A DNA stretch of 64,000 nucleotides from Bidens hawaiensis (Eukaryota > Streptophyta > Magnoliopsida > Asterales > Asteraceae), in assembly GCA_021521415.1 (NCBI GenBank), contig JAIQDT010003792.1, positions 180,061-244,060 of the forward strand, in the 5' to 3' direction. Shown piece by piece: positions 1 to 13,224 of the stretch. Both the position numbers and the translations under genes were made by a program. The notes under the pieces were generated by a model. The model had not been told where the DNA came from, made no database searches, and saw only the letters and a program-made list of their open reading frames with translations. Position 1 is the first letter of the stretch. The number at the start of each line of letters is the position of its first letter.

Positions 1-741
1 CAACTCTTACTTTATTGTTTGAACGAAAATTCACGCACCGCCGACTCGATTGACAAAGCACTAACCCCAATAGCCCCGAGCATCAAAAAAAATAATTTTT
101 CCACAGCCCTTAAACCCCCCCTAGGGCTTTACAAACTGATTCGGTCGGTCACCCGATCAATTAACGCATCAAACTCAACAATTTGCAATTCTACACCCGA
201 TAAACCCTAGTTTTCGAACTAAAATCGATTGACCGACCTAAACACCTCCATTGGCCATGAAATTATAATATGATGTACATGTCATACCTAGTGGGATGTT
301 GATGCAAAAACCTCATTCAAAACAGCCCTGGAAAAGCTCAATTGGGCAGCCACCCGGTTAGCCTACAACACGACGTTTTTCGATCAATACGCGCAATATA
401 AGGATCAATTAACGTGTAAAAGACTTGGGGAATCGTAGGACATACCTTGAATTGAAGTTCTAAGGATTAGAATTGGCTGCAAAAAAAGAAAATCGTTGTC
501 TTGGGTCTCCTTCTACCTACCGATCGCAGCTATGGGGGGGCTAGGGTTAGTTTATGTTATAACATAATATTTTACACTCTAGTCCCTCCGGATTGGAGTG
601 TAAGGCAAAATGGAAGGAAAAGTTAGGTTCTTTAACGTACCTAGATGACGTAAAGACTTCCGAGAAACATAGGTTAATTCCCGAGAGTTATACATACTCT
701 ACAATCCTTAATTCTTGAAACCAGAATTAACGGGCGTTACA
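1..741 (-). mobile_element. Family-A LTR, 5' half of its sense strand, cut by the window edge
   Basis: This stretch matches the right-hand part of the solo LTR at 4793-6685 (for example 41-300 against about 5980-6240) and ends with the same terminal TTACA at 737-741. On the sense (minus) strand the LTR therefore starts TGTAACGCCCG. The rest of the LTR, and any element behind it, lies left of the window. No gene is present; the 63-codon open frame near its start also occurs at 5839-6033 and is simply LTR sequence. Confidence 0.8.
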
Positions 742-2417
742 AACTCTCAATTACCGTTCCTATTGTAAACGTTAACAATAAACCATAAACTAGTTATAAA
801 CAACCTAATATGCATCCATACATGAAAGACTTTCACAAAGACGCATATGGAACAATAAATTAATCATAAATTAATACCAAATACGCATGCGCATCACAAC
901 CAAATATAATAAAAACTTTTACCAAAGCATGCACCAATCAATAAACAATCCAAAACCGAAAATAAAACGAGTCTAAAAAGTATTCCTCCAAACCCAGGCA
1001 GTATAACAGACTAGCCGATATTTTATGAAACAAAGATAATATATGAATCACGGTTCATCATAAAAACAAATAAATATAGTTGAGCTACTAGCTTGGTTAA
1101 ATTAATTCAGATGCCTGCCTGCTTCCAATTAATTCACTTTTTCTTTCTTGACTCTTTGGCCGTATGTTTTGTTGACTAGTGTGCTTGCTTCCTTGATTTT
1201 TTTTTCTTTTGATTGCCGCCGATGATTTCCGAAAGAACCCAAATTCCAGCCGGCCACAAGGGGTGGGCCCCGTCTGACTTCGTCCCCAAAATCTCAAGGT
1301 TTTAATCTGTTTTTTTTTTTTTGTGGATGTGCTAAAAGTAGTATTAATTTATTAACTAAATAAACGCTAATCTAGACACTAAGTAATAATTCTAGACTCT
1401 TAACTTAACTAAAACTAATAACCGGCAAGTGAACCGGTTGACTCTAGTACAGCTAAGTAAGTCCGTATGACACTTTAAATTACGTTAACTAGCTAAATTT
1501 AGACTTAACTACAGACACGACTATTTATTTATTATTATTAGTGGGTTTACTAAAAACTAATATTAAATTAATCACTAAGACTTAAAGATGACTTAAATCT
1601 AGACTTTATTCAAATGATGACAAGCTACCACCTATGCTAGAATCCCTAATGCATCAATTATTTAATTGTAGAAAAATTCTAAGTTATGGAACTGGGATAT
1701 TAAATTATTCACTTAAAGAAAACCCGAACAGGACCCCTAACCCTTCTCAAGAAGACACCTATGGATTTCTATTAAGTTCTTAAAAACACCAGCTAATTAG
1801 ACTCGCTTACGGTCGCTAATTATTTTATGATAAGTACCTCTATAAGAATTCCTACCTTACAGCGCGGAAATCAAAGGCAGTCTAATAAATTCATTCGACA
1901 TTAATAGACAAAGTTGAAAAATCAAACCTAGACGGACTCCTTACGAAGAACTAAATCTGGCAATCTTAAACAACCAAGACTTATCATATAATCTAACAAC
2001 TCTTAGCTATTTAGATTAGCAACACACTTAAGTCTATTTGATTTATTAATATTGTTCGTATGGCTTTAATGCATATCAACCACAAACTAGTCAAAAACAC
2101 ATAGTAGATGACCTAACAGAATCTTATTATATGACAGACAATCACCAAGGAAACTGTGAAACAATAAAATTCACCAAACAATCCTAAGCACACATATGCA
2201 TCGAATGAATAACATAAAACCTCTTACATAATCATAAACCATAACGAAAACAAAATCCAAACTAAAATCCAATGTCAACAAAAATTCATCATAAACCTTG
2301 GTGGTCTAGGGATTTAGACAACAACCATACTCAAGAGCAAAACAAATAAATAAGGTTCAAACAATAAATTCAAACCAAATAGTAATAATGTTTGACTGAG
2401 TAGGTGTTGAACCCAAA
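742..2417. other. AT-rich non-coding sequence, probably the remainder of the family-C LTR
   Basis: There is no open reading frame with protein-like composition, only short frames. A poly(T) run sits near 1312-1323. The family-C LTR fragment at 2418-3086 runs into this stretch without a visible break, so much of it may be the rest of that LTR; the left limit cannot be fixed because no second copy of this part is present in the window. Confidence 0.4.
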
Positions 2418-3086
2418 CCCTCACTGCTCGAACCAACAGCTTTCTATCTCTTTCCTTTTCTTTGATGGAAGCCTCTGCTCCTCTTCGTAGTCGGCCTTCT
2501 TTCGTCCGTGGGGTTCTGGTCAATCCCCTTTTTTGCACATATATAATATGTTCTTTTTAGCAGCCCACTAATAAGATTAATTTATGGCATGTGCAAAATT
2601 TACTTCACTCACTTTGGTCCAATCACATTGTTTTCCTTGTTGACACCTGGATACATATTGAAAGACAATATAATTATGGAGTACACATTAAAATAATAAT
2701 TTATTGAAACTTCTTTAATCCAAGAGTACGTAATATTCAAGCATTTTTTATTAGGCCCTTCAATTTCATTTTATTTTAAAACTTTATAGTTATTAAATAT
2801 ATAAAAAAGAAACCATAAAATATAATAAGAATGCAAATTAACGTTCACGTAATGTACTGATCATATGAACTTATACAAAATGACCGGATCAGTAAGTTAG
2901 TAATGTGGAACCGATTTACTCTTTTTCTCAAGTTTAAGATATATATTCCATAATATCTTTTTTAATCATAAAAATTTAAAACCCACTAATAAATCAATTA
3001 AGAATAACATTTGATAAAAAGATGGTCAAAGTATTAAAAGTGTATGAAATATTTATTTAATAATATGTATATTTTATACCGCATCA
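2418..3086 (-). mobile_element. Family-C LTR fragment (3' LTR of an Athila/Tat-like element)
   Basis: The segment is repeated at 21434-22128 with high similarity over its whole length. Both copies stop matching at the same point on the right, just after GCATCA, so on the minus strand the shared unit begins TGATGCG, as an LTR should. Directly to the right (sense upstream) is GTGGGGATATT, a plausible polypurine tract. I infer that this is the 3' LTR and 21434-22128 the 5' LTR of the same minus-strand element. Confidence 0.55.
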
Positions 3087-4249
3087 AATATCCCCACATT
3101 TAAACCTTTTACGTCCCTAAAAATGATATTTGCAATGGAATCATAATCGGAAAAATTGATCTTAAAAACATATGGATTATCTTAAAGCTCAGATAATCGT
3201 AAAAACCGCGATTGTCGATATTGTTGTCCACTTAAACCCAGCCACCAGCCTATCAAGCCCCCAAGCACATTTAGCAATTAAGTTTATGTGATATCAAAAA
3301 CCTATGGGTCTCACACCTTTTGAGTCAAGATTCACCTACTCCATCTCAAGCATAGTAAAGACAATTAAAAATTGAGTTGAAGCAAAATAGTTCAACATAT
3401 CACCGTAAGATAATAACCCCTTAATGGTAAGAAGAAAATACACTTAGATGGAATTATGAATGATAGGTCAAGTAAGGTCGTACGAGCATATCCTAAATAT
3501 TATTGGACTTTGTCATATATATTCCCTAAAAAAATATTTATTGACTAAAAACTTCGAGCCCCAATAGTGTATCCTCAGAGTCGTCATCCCCTTGGTAACA
3601 CGTAAACTCTCAGTCTCGTCTAATATGTGTACTTTGGCCTCTTTTTCTAATTTTGAGAATGCTTCTTTGGCATTTTTCATTACATAACTTTCTCTTTTTC
3701 ATTTTCTTTTTGCTTTTTAGACCAATTATTGGAATACTTTTATTTTTTTTCTTTTCTTTATTTTTTCTTTTTTTTTATTGTGCACTTAGGCATTTTTAAC
3801 CTATAAATATATAACTAAAAACTAAAGCTCATATAAAATTGAAGATTTGCGGGGCGCCACCGCTCTTTATTTATTTTCATAAAACGGAGTGACGTGCTAA
3901 TTTTAACGTGCATTCAATTATCACCACCTTAGGGTAATCAGCATATGGTAATATTTCCTATGCCTTATTGAATTTCAGCTTCACTATCCCCCGTGGAATG
4001 AGAACCCACAAAATCTAAGGTTAATTAAGTTTATTAATAACATGTAATAGGAAACCTTTCAAAACTAGTTGGGTCTACCGACACATCCCAAGCTTAGTAT
4101 GCTTTCTTTTATATTATCTTATATTATTAGTAGTTTGAAAAACCAATTTCTGATGATACTATCATCTTCCATTATAGTGCAAAAATATTCATTAAATTCT
4201 TAGGACATTATTCAAATTTTTTAGACATTTTTTTTTAAAAAAGAATTTA

Positions 4250-4307
<58 letters not shown>

Positions 4308-4471
4308 CCGAAAAACATCATTCACATCCCCACACTTAAATTTCACATTGTCCTCAATGTGAGAAAAAGGAAATTACAAATAAGCTTATGCAAAAAATAA
4401 AAATAAATTAATGAATTGGAATAGACTCCCCTGGTAATGTGACGATATGCCTCGTGAGCCGTGTTCTGCTG
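3087..4471 (-). mobile_element. 3' non-coding tail of an Athila/Tat-like Ty3/gypsy element (family C)
   Basis: On the minus strand, around 4370-4325, there is a GAGGACAATG box followed by TTTAAGTGTGGGG. This pair is typical of the 3' internal region of Athila/Tat elements. A second, similar TTTAAATGTGGGGATAT box lies at 3090-3107, next to the putative LTR. The stretch holds no usable ORF and includes an (AT)n tract. Everything upstream in this element (gag, pol) is missing from the window; the sequence at 4471 abuts the start of a plus-strand family-A LTR. Confidence 0.5.
4257..4304. repeat. (AT)n microsatellite
   Basis: A run of about 24 uninterrupted AT units inside the family-C 3' tail. 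Confidence 0.95.
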
Positions 4472-4792
4472 TAACGCCCGTTAATTCCGGTTTTAAGAAT
4501 TAAAGCTTGTAGAGTGGGTATAATTCTCGGGATTTATTCGACGGTTCTCGGAGGCCCTTACGTCATCCCGGTACGTCTAATCGCTTAACATTTCTTCCAA
4601 GTGCATTATTATTCAATTCCAGGGGCAAGAATGAAAATATTTTATAATATAACATTAACCAAAAACCCTAAACCCCCCTAGTTGTTGCTGTCCGATCGGC
4701 GCAAGTAGACTAGCCCCCCCCCCCCCCCCCTTCTTTGCTTCGACTTTTTGATCAATTCCAAGCTCCTAGAAGTAGTTCAAGGTATGTGCTAC
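4472..4792 (+). mobile_element. Family-A LTR (+), part 1 of 3
   Basis: Begins TGTAACGCCCGTTAATTCC, the reverse complement of the LTR ends at 741 and 21433, so this is the 5' edge of a plus-strand family-A LTR. It is interrupted at 4792 by the solo LTR 4793-6685 and continues at 6686. A C-run lies near 4713-4730. Confidence 0.75.
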
Positions 4793-6685
4793 TGTAAGGC
4801 CCCGAACCCCGGGAACCCCACAGTTGGTATTCATACAAAAACACTTATGAAAATAATTAAACTTGAAAGCGGTTTCTTCCATTAAAACGAACATATCAGA
4901 GTGTCAATTTAGCGGAAAACATGAAAAATGAAACAAGTTCCCGAAACTCGGGAATTTTGCCCAAAACCAAATTAAATATAACTTTTATAAGTCCTTTGAA
5001 ATATAATGTTCATAAACCATTCTTCATTCCAGTATGCCTTTCACCGTCCAAGTAACTCCGTGCACGTCCAAGCGATAAGGCATCATCTTCCTAACCTGAA
5101 ACTCACACTAACATGCACACAAAGTCAGCTTGAGCTGAGTGAGTTCAAGTTTTAAATAAATATTATCAGTAACGGAAATTATGATAATCATACCAAAAGT
5201 TTTTAAAGTAAAAATAAAAGAGTACATTCATTAAGTCATCATTACCGAAGACCAGACATTCTTATACATATGTAAACATCCTTTAAATACATCCATATAT
5301 GTATAACAAGATATATATATAACATTCACGTATAACATTCAGGGTCGAGCAAACGTACAACCCAAACACGTAACATTCAGCGCATGCAAACACAAAGTAG
5401 GCATGCACAACATTCAGTAGTCGAAACGACTACAACATTCACCAAATAGAGGCAAAACAATAATTTATATATATGTATATATGTTAACATTCCAAGGCCT
5501 ACCCTATTCTAGCAAGCCTATATAAAATAGTTTAAAAACATTTCATCCAGTAGGAAAACACTTAGGTGTGCATGCTAGCCCAAAATTTAAAAGAGTAAAA
5601 ACGGCATCATGAACTCACCTAAAATCAATCGAACACCTGCAACGAGCTAGGAAATCCCTAAGTGCACAATCACAAGCAAGGGCCTGTAAATTATACACAA
5701 CGCGTTACTAAACTAGACCGTAAGAACACTCTTGCCTAATGGGCCATTCAAGCCCAACACCTTGGCCCAAGGCCCAACAACTTGGCCCAAGGGTAATCAA
5801 ATCGAGTCAAATACGCGCGTAATAAACCTTAAAACCATTTGTTAAACGAATCAGCCACAAACGGACCAAATTCCCATTTTAATCTTTTCATTCATCCTAA
5901 TTATGTCACCCGAGTTGATAGGGTTGACGGTTCCTTTTTACAACTCTCAATTCAACAATTAAACGAAAATTCGCGCACCGCCGACTCGATTAACGAAGCA
6001 CTAACCAAAACAGCCCCGAGCATCAAAATTTAATTTTTCCACAGCCCTTAAACCCCCCCCCCCCTAGGCTGTACAAACTGATTCGGTCGGTCATCCGATC
6101 AATTAACGCATCAAACTCAACAATTGCCAATCCTACACCCGGTAAACCCTAGTTTTCGAACTAAAATCGATTGACCGACCTAAACACCTCCATTGGCCAT
6201 GAAATTATAATATGATGTACATGTCATACCTAATGGGATTTTGATCCGAAAACCTCCTCAAAACAGCCCCAGAAAAGCTCAATTGGGTAGTCACCCGGTT
6301 AGCCTACAACAAGACGTTTTTCGATCAATATGCGCAATATAAGGATCAATTAACGTGTCAAAGACTTGGGGAATCGTAGTACGTACATTGAATTAAAGTT
6401 CTAAGGCTTAGAATTGGCTGCAAAAAGGAAAATCGTGGATCTTGGGTCTTGTTCTTTCTGCCGATCGCAACAGCACAAGGAGTCTAGGGTTAGTTTATGT
6501 TATAACATAAGATATTACACTCTAGTCCCTCCAGATTGAAGTGTAAGGCAAAATGGAAGGAAGAGTTAGGTTCTTTAACGTACCGGGATGACGTAAAGGC
6601 TTCCGAGAAACGTCGGTTAAGTCTCGAGAGTTATACATACTTACACGCGCTAAATCATTAAACCGGAAGTTTGACGGGTGTTACA
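4793..6685 (-). mobile_element. Solo LTR of family A, inserted into another family-A LTR
   Basis: It runs from TGTAAGGCCCC (4793) to GGGTGTTACA (6685), 1893 bp, with perfect 5-bp terminal inverted repeats TGTAA/TTACA. The flanks are GCTAC (4788-4792) and ACTAC (6686-6690), a 5-bp target duplication with one mismatch. The interrupted sequence rejoins as one LTR on both sides. It includes the stretch AGCTTGAGCTGAGTGAGTTC, conserved in the other family-A LTRs. No internal region is present, so it is a solo LTR left by LTR-LTR recombination. Confidence 0.85.
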
Positions 6686-7346
6686 ACTACGATCCCCAAC
6701 ACTCTTTTCGTTCACCCCTAATCGTTTAGATGCTCAATTTTGCCGATACTTTTTGTTGAGCAGATTTCGGCCAAAGTGCAATTGAACCACTTCCCGCAGA
6801 TAAAAATTAGAGTTTCTGGTGTAGAAGGATTCCCAGGTATGGCATTTACATCATATTAAAATTTCATGGCCATTGGAGGTGTTTAGGCCGGTCAATTGAT
6901 TTTAGTTCGAAAACTAGGGTTTATCGGGTGTAGAATTGTCAATTGTTGAGTTTGATGCGTTAATCGATTGGATGACCAACCGAATCAGTTTGCACGGCCC
7001 TAGGGGAGTCTAAGGGCTGTGGGAAAATTATTTTTTTGATACTCGGGGCTAATTTTGTTGGTGATTGATCAATCGGGTCGGCGGTGCGCGAATTTTCGTT
7101 TAAATGTTAAATTGAGAGTTGTAAAAAGGAACCATCAACCCTATCAACTCGGGTGACATAATTATGATGTATGAAAAGGTTAAGATGGAAATTTGGTCCA
7201 TTTGGGGCCGATTTGTTTCACAATTGGTTTTAAGATTTATTACGCGCGCATTCGACTCGATTTGATTACCGACGGGTGAGTTGTGCATTATGGTTAGCCC
7301 CGACCATAATCGTAGGGTGGATTTGGGTAATTGAAAGGTTTTAGGG
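6686..7346 (+). mobile_element. Family-A LTR (+), part 2 of 3
   Basis: Continues the plus-strand LTR broken at 4792 (compare the reverse complement of about 5840-6240) and is interrupted again at 7346 by the family-B solo LTR. Its last five bases TAGGG are the left copy of that insertion's target duplication. Confidence 0.75.
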
Positions 7347-10300
7347 TGTGACATTTGAGCCAAAACAAGGTACATCTCAGTACGTATTTACCGATTAAGC
7401 AAATAAACGCCTTTTGTGTAACAAACGAACGACTAACCGAACGGGTCGGGTTATGACCTAGATATCTCGGGGGGGGGGGGGCATCTATAAGTGATATACG
7501 TTTAATACAAGCTAAAACATTAGAAATATGGCCTTTGTTTGATAGCAAACAAGTTAAACGAAAACATGCTCGTTTAACTACCCGCTATAGATTTAAACGC
7601 GAAAGATAGTTACAAACCAAGCATTGTATCATCCGTTAAGCTGAATAAGACTTACCAAACACTTATTTGAAATGTTTTAAGCGATCCGTGAAAATGTTTT
7701 TGATTTTTACAAACATATAGTATGTTTTTATAATTTTACACAAAACTAACCGAAAAACACTATTTTTCGCGCTGTTTAACGCACTCGATAAATTTTTTGC
7801 GCAAAAAACCGAACCCGAACTAAATTTGGACTGGGTTTTTCGTATTTGGGCTTGAGAAATCAAAAACTTGAGCCAAAATGGGCCCAAAGCGGGCCCATGG
7901 ACTTCCGGTCGCAGCCGCCACCCCACCCCCTTTTTTTTTCCTTTCACATATAAACTAGATTTGAGATATTTTTACACATATTTTCAAACAAAACTTCTGG
8001 AACTTCTTCAAGAGCCAAAACCAGCAAGAAAACTAGGTAAAAACCTTACGATTAATCGATTTTTGATTCGTTTAAAACTCGTTTAAACAACATATAAACA
8101 TGTCTTGATTGTTAAAAATCATAGTTAACCATGAAAAACTCTCAAAAATCATTCAAAAACATACTTTGATGTTAAACCTAGTTTCAAATCAGAATCACGA
8201 TCTTTTTTGGCCATAAACACGGATTAAAGGGTTGAAACGGCGTTTTTACGGTTCAAAAGTTCGTTTTTGTGCACTAGCCGAAACCCTAAGTTAAAGGGCT
8301 GTTCTATTGATGAAACCTGCTTTTTTTGTGATATAGGACTTGTATCTAGCTTGCATAGAAGCACAAGAACCTGAAAACTTGATTAGAAAGTAGGAAACGA
8401 GCCAAACCCGCTAAGGTAATGCCGAAACACTCGCTTACGGGCTATTTAGGTTAAGGTTTTGATGTGCATATTATTAGGCCTTGGAAATTTCAGGGACATC
8501 AGGGACCATGTCAATGAGTCTCTGTTAAAATTTGGTAATTTTTCGACTATCCGAGAATATTTGGCGAATTTATTACCGAATTGGGACGTTTATTTGGGAA
8601 AAATAGCTATAATACTTCAAAAATTATGAAATTTTTCTGGGGACTCATATTTGATGTATTTTTATCACATATGAATTTTGGGATCATTTGGAGAAGTTTA
8701 AAGGTGTTTTGTTTATATGCGTTCGTGTGAATTTTTATAGCCGAATTTGGGCCGAAAAGAATATCGCACGAGCTTTTTACATTCTGGAATTGATACAGCT
8801 TGATTTGGGAAATGATTTGAGAATTCAGGAATTTTTGTGGAATATTTGAAAATTGTTTGGGGTAGACGGACGATTTTCAGGAGAAATATAGCTGATAAAA
8901 TGAATTTTTATAAATTAATAAATCAGTAAATAATTCCAGAAATATTTTTATAAAAATCTACATATTTTAATTGATAAGTGGCTAAATTTTCATAATTTAA
9001 TGATTAACAGTTATTTAATTATGTTAATTTGAATATTAAACAAATTCAGTTTTTATAAAAACCGGCAAGTTCGCGACTAACGAACCTACGGGAATATCAA
9101 AACACCAAGAGTGATCAAAAATCATATTTTTGGACTAATTAAGTAAAAACGAACTTTTCTATGAAAAACTGGACAATCCAGATGGATTGTGCGCATTTCT
9201 TCTTAAATCAAACTGAATAAACGGAAATGGGCCCCGTGGCTAATCCGGGACCCCACTATGTGATCCTTTTTATAACTTAATCATCTTATTAACCAATACA
9301 TTTACCTAAGCTTATTTTCCCATAACTGTTTTCTGAACGCGTAAACGAACAACTTGGCCCAGCTGAGAAAACGAGAATCTGAGCCAAGTTCAGTTTTAAG
9401 TAATAGACATTGAACAACATCACAACCTAAGCCTATTGCCACTTTCTGGGCGTTCCAGCTACACCCAGATTAGTTATACAGCTCAGTTTAGTATTGAGAT
9501 TATAATAACATTAAAATATTAATATTATTATAATATTGATTATAGGAACTACTGATAGCGTACCGAACAAACCACGAGCTAATACAGTACTGATTATCTA
9601 CTAAATCGTGAGTTTCATGACCCCACTCTTTAAACAGTTTTATGAACTTTTGGGGTGAAAAGCATGTTTGATTACATATACATACCTGAAACATGTATTG
9701 ATGTGAATTATCTAAGTGCTAACACATGAAAGTCCCCACTAACACAGTGATTAACTTCGAGCCGGTGGCTTGTGAATAATACTATTGGTTTGACAAACCC
9801 AAACGGAGCGGGCATGTATTTCTGAGACTATACCCCATTTGCACATGACCATAATTATACAACACGCTATGTAGTGTTAGACATAGCTACTTGGGGCATG
9901 TTGTGGGCGGAAAGGGGCCACAGTGGTTGATTGAGCGTGGGAAATGGATGCACGCAGCACATACAGTCAAGGCTTCACTGTAGCTTAGCATAATTACATC
10001 ATTTACATGCATACATACTTATTTCATGATTACAAGTGTTGACTTGTGAATACTCATTACTGTTTTCTTGAAACTCGTGAAACTCACCAACTCTAGTAGT
10101 TGACCCGTTTTAAACTGCTTTTCAGGTGTACCTAAATCGGAATGATTTGGTGATCTATTACTTTCCCAAAGGTGTGTGGTTGATGCTATGAGAATAGAAG
10201 CAAAGATACTAGTAGTAAGATCATATAGTTAACGAACTAGTTTTGTTTGTATCACCTAGACTGTAAAGCAATAATAAAACAAAGAAATGTAATATATTGT

Positions 10301-10402
10301 AAATTAGTTTGTAATGTTTCTTTATAAACAATGTGTTGATACCAGAGGTTTCTGTTAAATTCCCGTTTTACGCTTCCGCATTGTGCTAGTCGGGGTGTGA
10401 CA
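7347..10402. mobile_element. Family-B solo LTR (3.06 kb) with perfect target duplication
   Basis: Starts TGTGACATTTG and ends GGGGTGTGACA; the flanks TAGGG (7342-7346) and TAGGG (10403-10407) are a perfect 5-bp target duplication, and the family-A LTR resumes exactly after it. Further copies of the same sequence lie at 24796-28163 and, inverted, at 30027-36247. No primer site, gag or pol is associated, so this is a very long solo LTR. By analogy with LTRs that begin TGTCACACCCC the sense strand is probably minus, but nothing here proves it. All open frames inside are short and not protein-like. Confidence 0.8.
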
Positions 10403-10407
10403 TAGGG

Positions 10408-11455
10408 TCTGTGGTAAAGTAATTGGGTATGGGTTGGGCCTCGGGCCAAAGTGTTGGGCCTCGGGCCAAAGTGTTGGGCTTGAACCGCCCATTTGGCAAG
10501 TGTGTTCTTACGGTCCAGTTTAGTGACGCATTGCGTACAATTTACAGGCCCTTGCTTGTGAGTGAGTACTTAGGGAGTCCTTAGCTCGTTGCTGGTGTTT
10601 CGTTGACCTTAGGTGAGTTCTTGATGCCCCGTTTAACTCTTTTTAAGTTTTGGGCTAGCATGCACACCTAAGCGATTTTGTTGATGAAATGTTTTAAACG
10701 ATTTTACATAGGCTTGCTAGTATTGGTAGGCCTTGGAATGTTAAGGAATGTGTGTATGTATATATATATTTTAGAATGGCCAATATTTGGTGAATGTTGT
10801 AGTCGTCTCAACTACTGAATGTTGCGTATGCCTACTTTGTGTTTGCATGTGTTGAATGTTACATGTTTGGGTTGTACGTTTGCTCGACCCTGAATGTTAC
10901 TATCGAATGTTATATACATATATATATATATATTTATATATATATATATGAATGTACGTATAGAGATGTTTATGCGTAAGGATGATTATTTGTTAAATGT
11001 GATGACCTAACTAATGTATTTCTGTTTGCAGTTTTAAAACCGTTGGAATGATTATTAAGACTTTTGTTACTTATTTAAAATTAAACTCACTCAGATTAAG
11101 CTGACTTTGTGTGCATGTTAGTGTCAGTTTCAGGTTAGGAAGAGGATGCGTTATCGCTTGGACGTGCACAAAGCTACTTGGACGGTGAAGGGCATACGGG
11201 ATTTGAAGATTTTATTATTAAACATTTATTTTTAAAAATTGTTATTAAAGATAATTATGTTGGTTTTAGGAAAAATTCCCGGGTTTTGGGAAAAATTCCT
11301 GGGTATTGGGAACTTATTCTGTTATTTACGTTTTCCGCCAAATTATACTCTATGATGCTGATTTTAATGAAAAGAATTGTTTTTAAGTTTAATTATTTTT
11401 ACGAGTGTTTCGAATGATTACCAACTATGGGGTTCCCAGGGTTCGGGGCCTAAAA
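10408..11455 (+). mobile_element. Family-A LTR (+), part 3 of 3 (5' LTR of the plus-strand element)
   Basis: Resumes the LTR after the family-B insertion. It matches the reverse complement of the solo LTR (for example GGGCTAGCATGCACACCTAA at about 10652) and of the minus-strand LTR at 14266-15439. The end is decayed to CCTAAAA where the other copies have CCTTACA. Summing the three parts gives an LTR of about 2.0 kb. The primer-binding site follows immediately. Confidence 0.8.
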
Positions 11456-11458
11456 AGT

Positions 11459-11470
11459 TGGTATAAGAGC
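11459..11470 (+). other. Primer-binding site, tRNA-iMet type, one mismatch
   Basis: TGGTATAAGAGC stands where the plant initiator-Met primer site TGGTATCAGAGC is expected, three bases past the LTR end. The minus-strand copies at 14250-14263 and 18868-18879 carry the intact form. Confidence 0.85.
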
Positions 11471-11803
11471 CATGGTTCGAGGGATGCGAGCATCCCCGAA
11501 TGCTTGGACTCAAACTGTAAGAAAAGAGACCAGTATGCCCACCACGAGTAGCTGCACGCCAAGAGGTAACTTTTAATTATTAGTCATTCCTTTAAATTTA
11601 AAAGTTTCCGGTATGTGATTGACTGTTTAAGTGTTAGATAGAAGGCTAATGTGGTTAGGGGCAGGGGGTGGTTAGGACGGGCGGGTAAAGTAAACGACTA
11701 ATTACACTTGATCAACATCATTAGCAGTTTACCCTTACCTTACATGTTCTAATTACCATTTGTACTTGACCGTGTTAAAATTCTGTCTTTGTAGGGATAA
11801 GTC

Positions 11804-13120
11804 ATGGTTAATACTCGAGCTGCTAAGAGAGGTGGTCCTAGTGTTCGCGGCCATGGTCGTAAGCCACGTGCCAAAGCCGAGAGAGAGATTCCGACTCCCC
11901 AGCGGGAGAAGACCCCGATTTTTGAGGAGGGGGGTAACCCCGCCTTAGATCCTGCTATGCACGCGGCTATCGCCGACGAGGTTTACCAGGTGCTCCATAG
12001 CGCCATTCTCGAGATCGTTGCTGAGGCCATTAAGGCCATGGAAGAGTCATTGGTTGGTAAAGGTTCGGATAAAGGGAAGAAGGGTAAGGAGACACTGGTC
12101 GATGAAGAGGAAGAGGTGTATGTACCGAGTGGGGATGAGGACGAGGTTCGGACTATTAGTGTATCTACTCGGGGTTGTTCGTATGGGGACTTCAAAAAGT
12201 GTGACCCTACTTCTTTCGATGGTACTAAGGATGCTTTGGCATCTCATCAGTGGGTGAGAGAGATGGAGGCCGTTCTGAGAGTTAGTAAGTGCATGGGAGA
12301 CGACCTGGTTACTTATGCTACCGCCTCGTTTCGTTCCGAGGCATTATGTTGGTGGGATAATCTGGTGCAAGCTATGGGTGATTGATCGATTAGGAGGATG
12401 ACATGGGATGGATTGAAGAAGTTGGTTCTCGATCAGTTTTGCCCTTCGCACGAATTGGATAAAATTGAACATGAATTCTTGACCTTGGAGACGGGAAGTA
12501 TGACACATCGGGAATACACCCCAAAGTTCAACAAGATAGCTCGCTTATGTCCCAATCTGGTGACCCTTGAGGCAAAAAGGATTAAGAAGTATGTGAAGGG
12601 CCTTCCGATGGATATTCGTAGGGGTGTGGTGACCACCGACATGAACTCCTTTCACTCGGTGGTTACCTTGGCAGGTACATTGTATGATCAGAAGGAGAAG
12701 TTACCGCTGACCGAGGCTGGAAGACTTGGAACACTAATTCGTATGGTAAGCGGCCCGGGGGAAACAATTTTAGTTCGTCTGGGAAAAGGGTGAAGACTGA
12801 GACTTCTGAGTTTAGGAGGGACGCGACATTCAGTAATTGCAAGAAGTGCGGCTAACTACACAAGGGGGAGTGTAAGAGTGGGTCCGGCACCTGTTTTCGT
12901 TGCGATAAGGTTGGGCACCCCCATTTCGAGTGTCCGACTCTGACTTGTTTCCGCTGTAGGGGTTCCGGTCACTTATCATCAAACTGTCCTACCAGTAAGG
13001 TGGGAGGGTCCGGTCAGGGGACTTCCTCAAGAGGAAAGATGGAAGAGAAGCCGAAGGCCAGGGCAAGGGCCTTCAACATCTCCAAGAAGGAGGCGAAGGA
13101 TGATGCGGATGTCGTTTCAG
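11804..13120 (+). pseudogene. gag: gag of a Tekay-like Ty3/gypsy element (family A), broken
   Basis: The capsid region starts MVNTRAAKRGG and runs in one frame to an in-frame TGA at 12383-12385 (an arginine codon CGA changed to TGA), then continues in the same frame from 12398 to about 12740. There a frameshift moves the reading into another frame, which holds the nucleocapsid: a damaged first knuckle (CKKCG followed by a TAA at 12853-12855) and two intact CCHC zinc knuckles, CFRCDKVGHPHFEC and CFRCRGSGHLSSNC. The frame then leads towards the protease. Gag forms the virus-like particle and packages element RNA; with two stops and a frameshift this copy cannot. Start choice: first ATG after the leader, about 345 bases past the primer site. 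Confidence 0.85.
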
Positions 13121-13224
13121 GTACTTTTCCTTATTTAGTTTTCATTCCACCGTTATAATTTATTGTTCCTTTGAAATCGTATGTGTTGACCATGTAATTA
13201 AGTAGTAGTATAATATCATCTCAG
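13121..13224 (+). other. 104-bp insertion with GT-AG ends between gag and protease
   Basis: The sequence CAGGTACTTTTC occurs at 13118-13129 and again at 13222-13233. Removing 13121-13224 joins the gag frame (DADVVSG) cleanly to the protease frame (TFLFDESQALVLFD). The segment begins GTACTTTT and ends ATCTCAG, is AT-rich and has the size of a plant intron. It could be a true intron, an insertion that copied an AGGT site, or filler DNA from repair. The minus-strand copies have lost the matching region, so they cannot decide it. Confidence 0.5.

Noticed and set aside
11178..11417. 79-codon ORF beginning MDGEGHTGFEDF, repeated at 14335-14523 and 18921-19142
   Set aside because: It recurs because it lies within the family-A LTR; it starts in the LTR, is not conserved at the C-terminus and has no protein-like features.
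11459..11470. Possible tRNA-Met gene because of the TGGTATCAGAGC words here and at 14250, 18868, 31845 and 33564
   Set aside because: Only the 12-base primer site is present beside LTR ends; no cloverleaf surrounds it.
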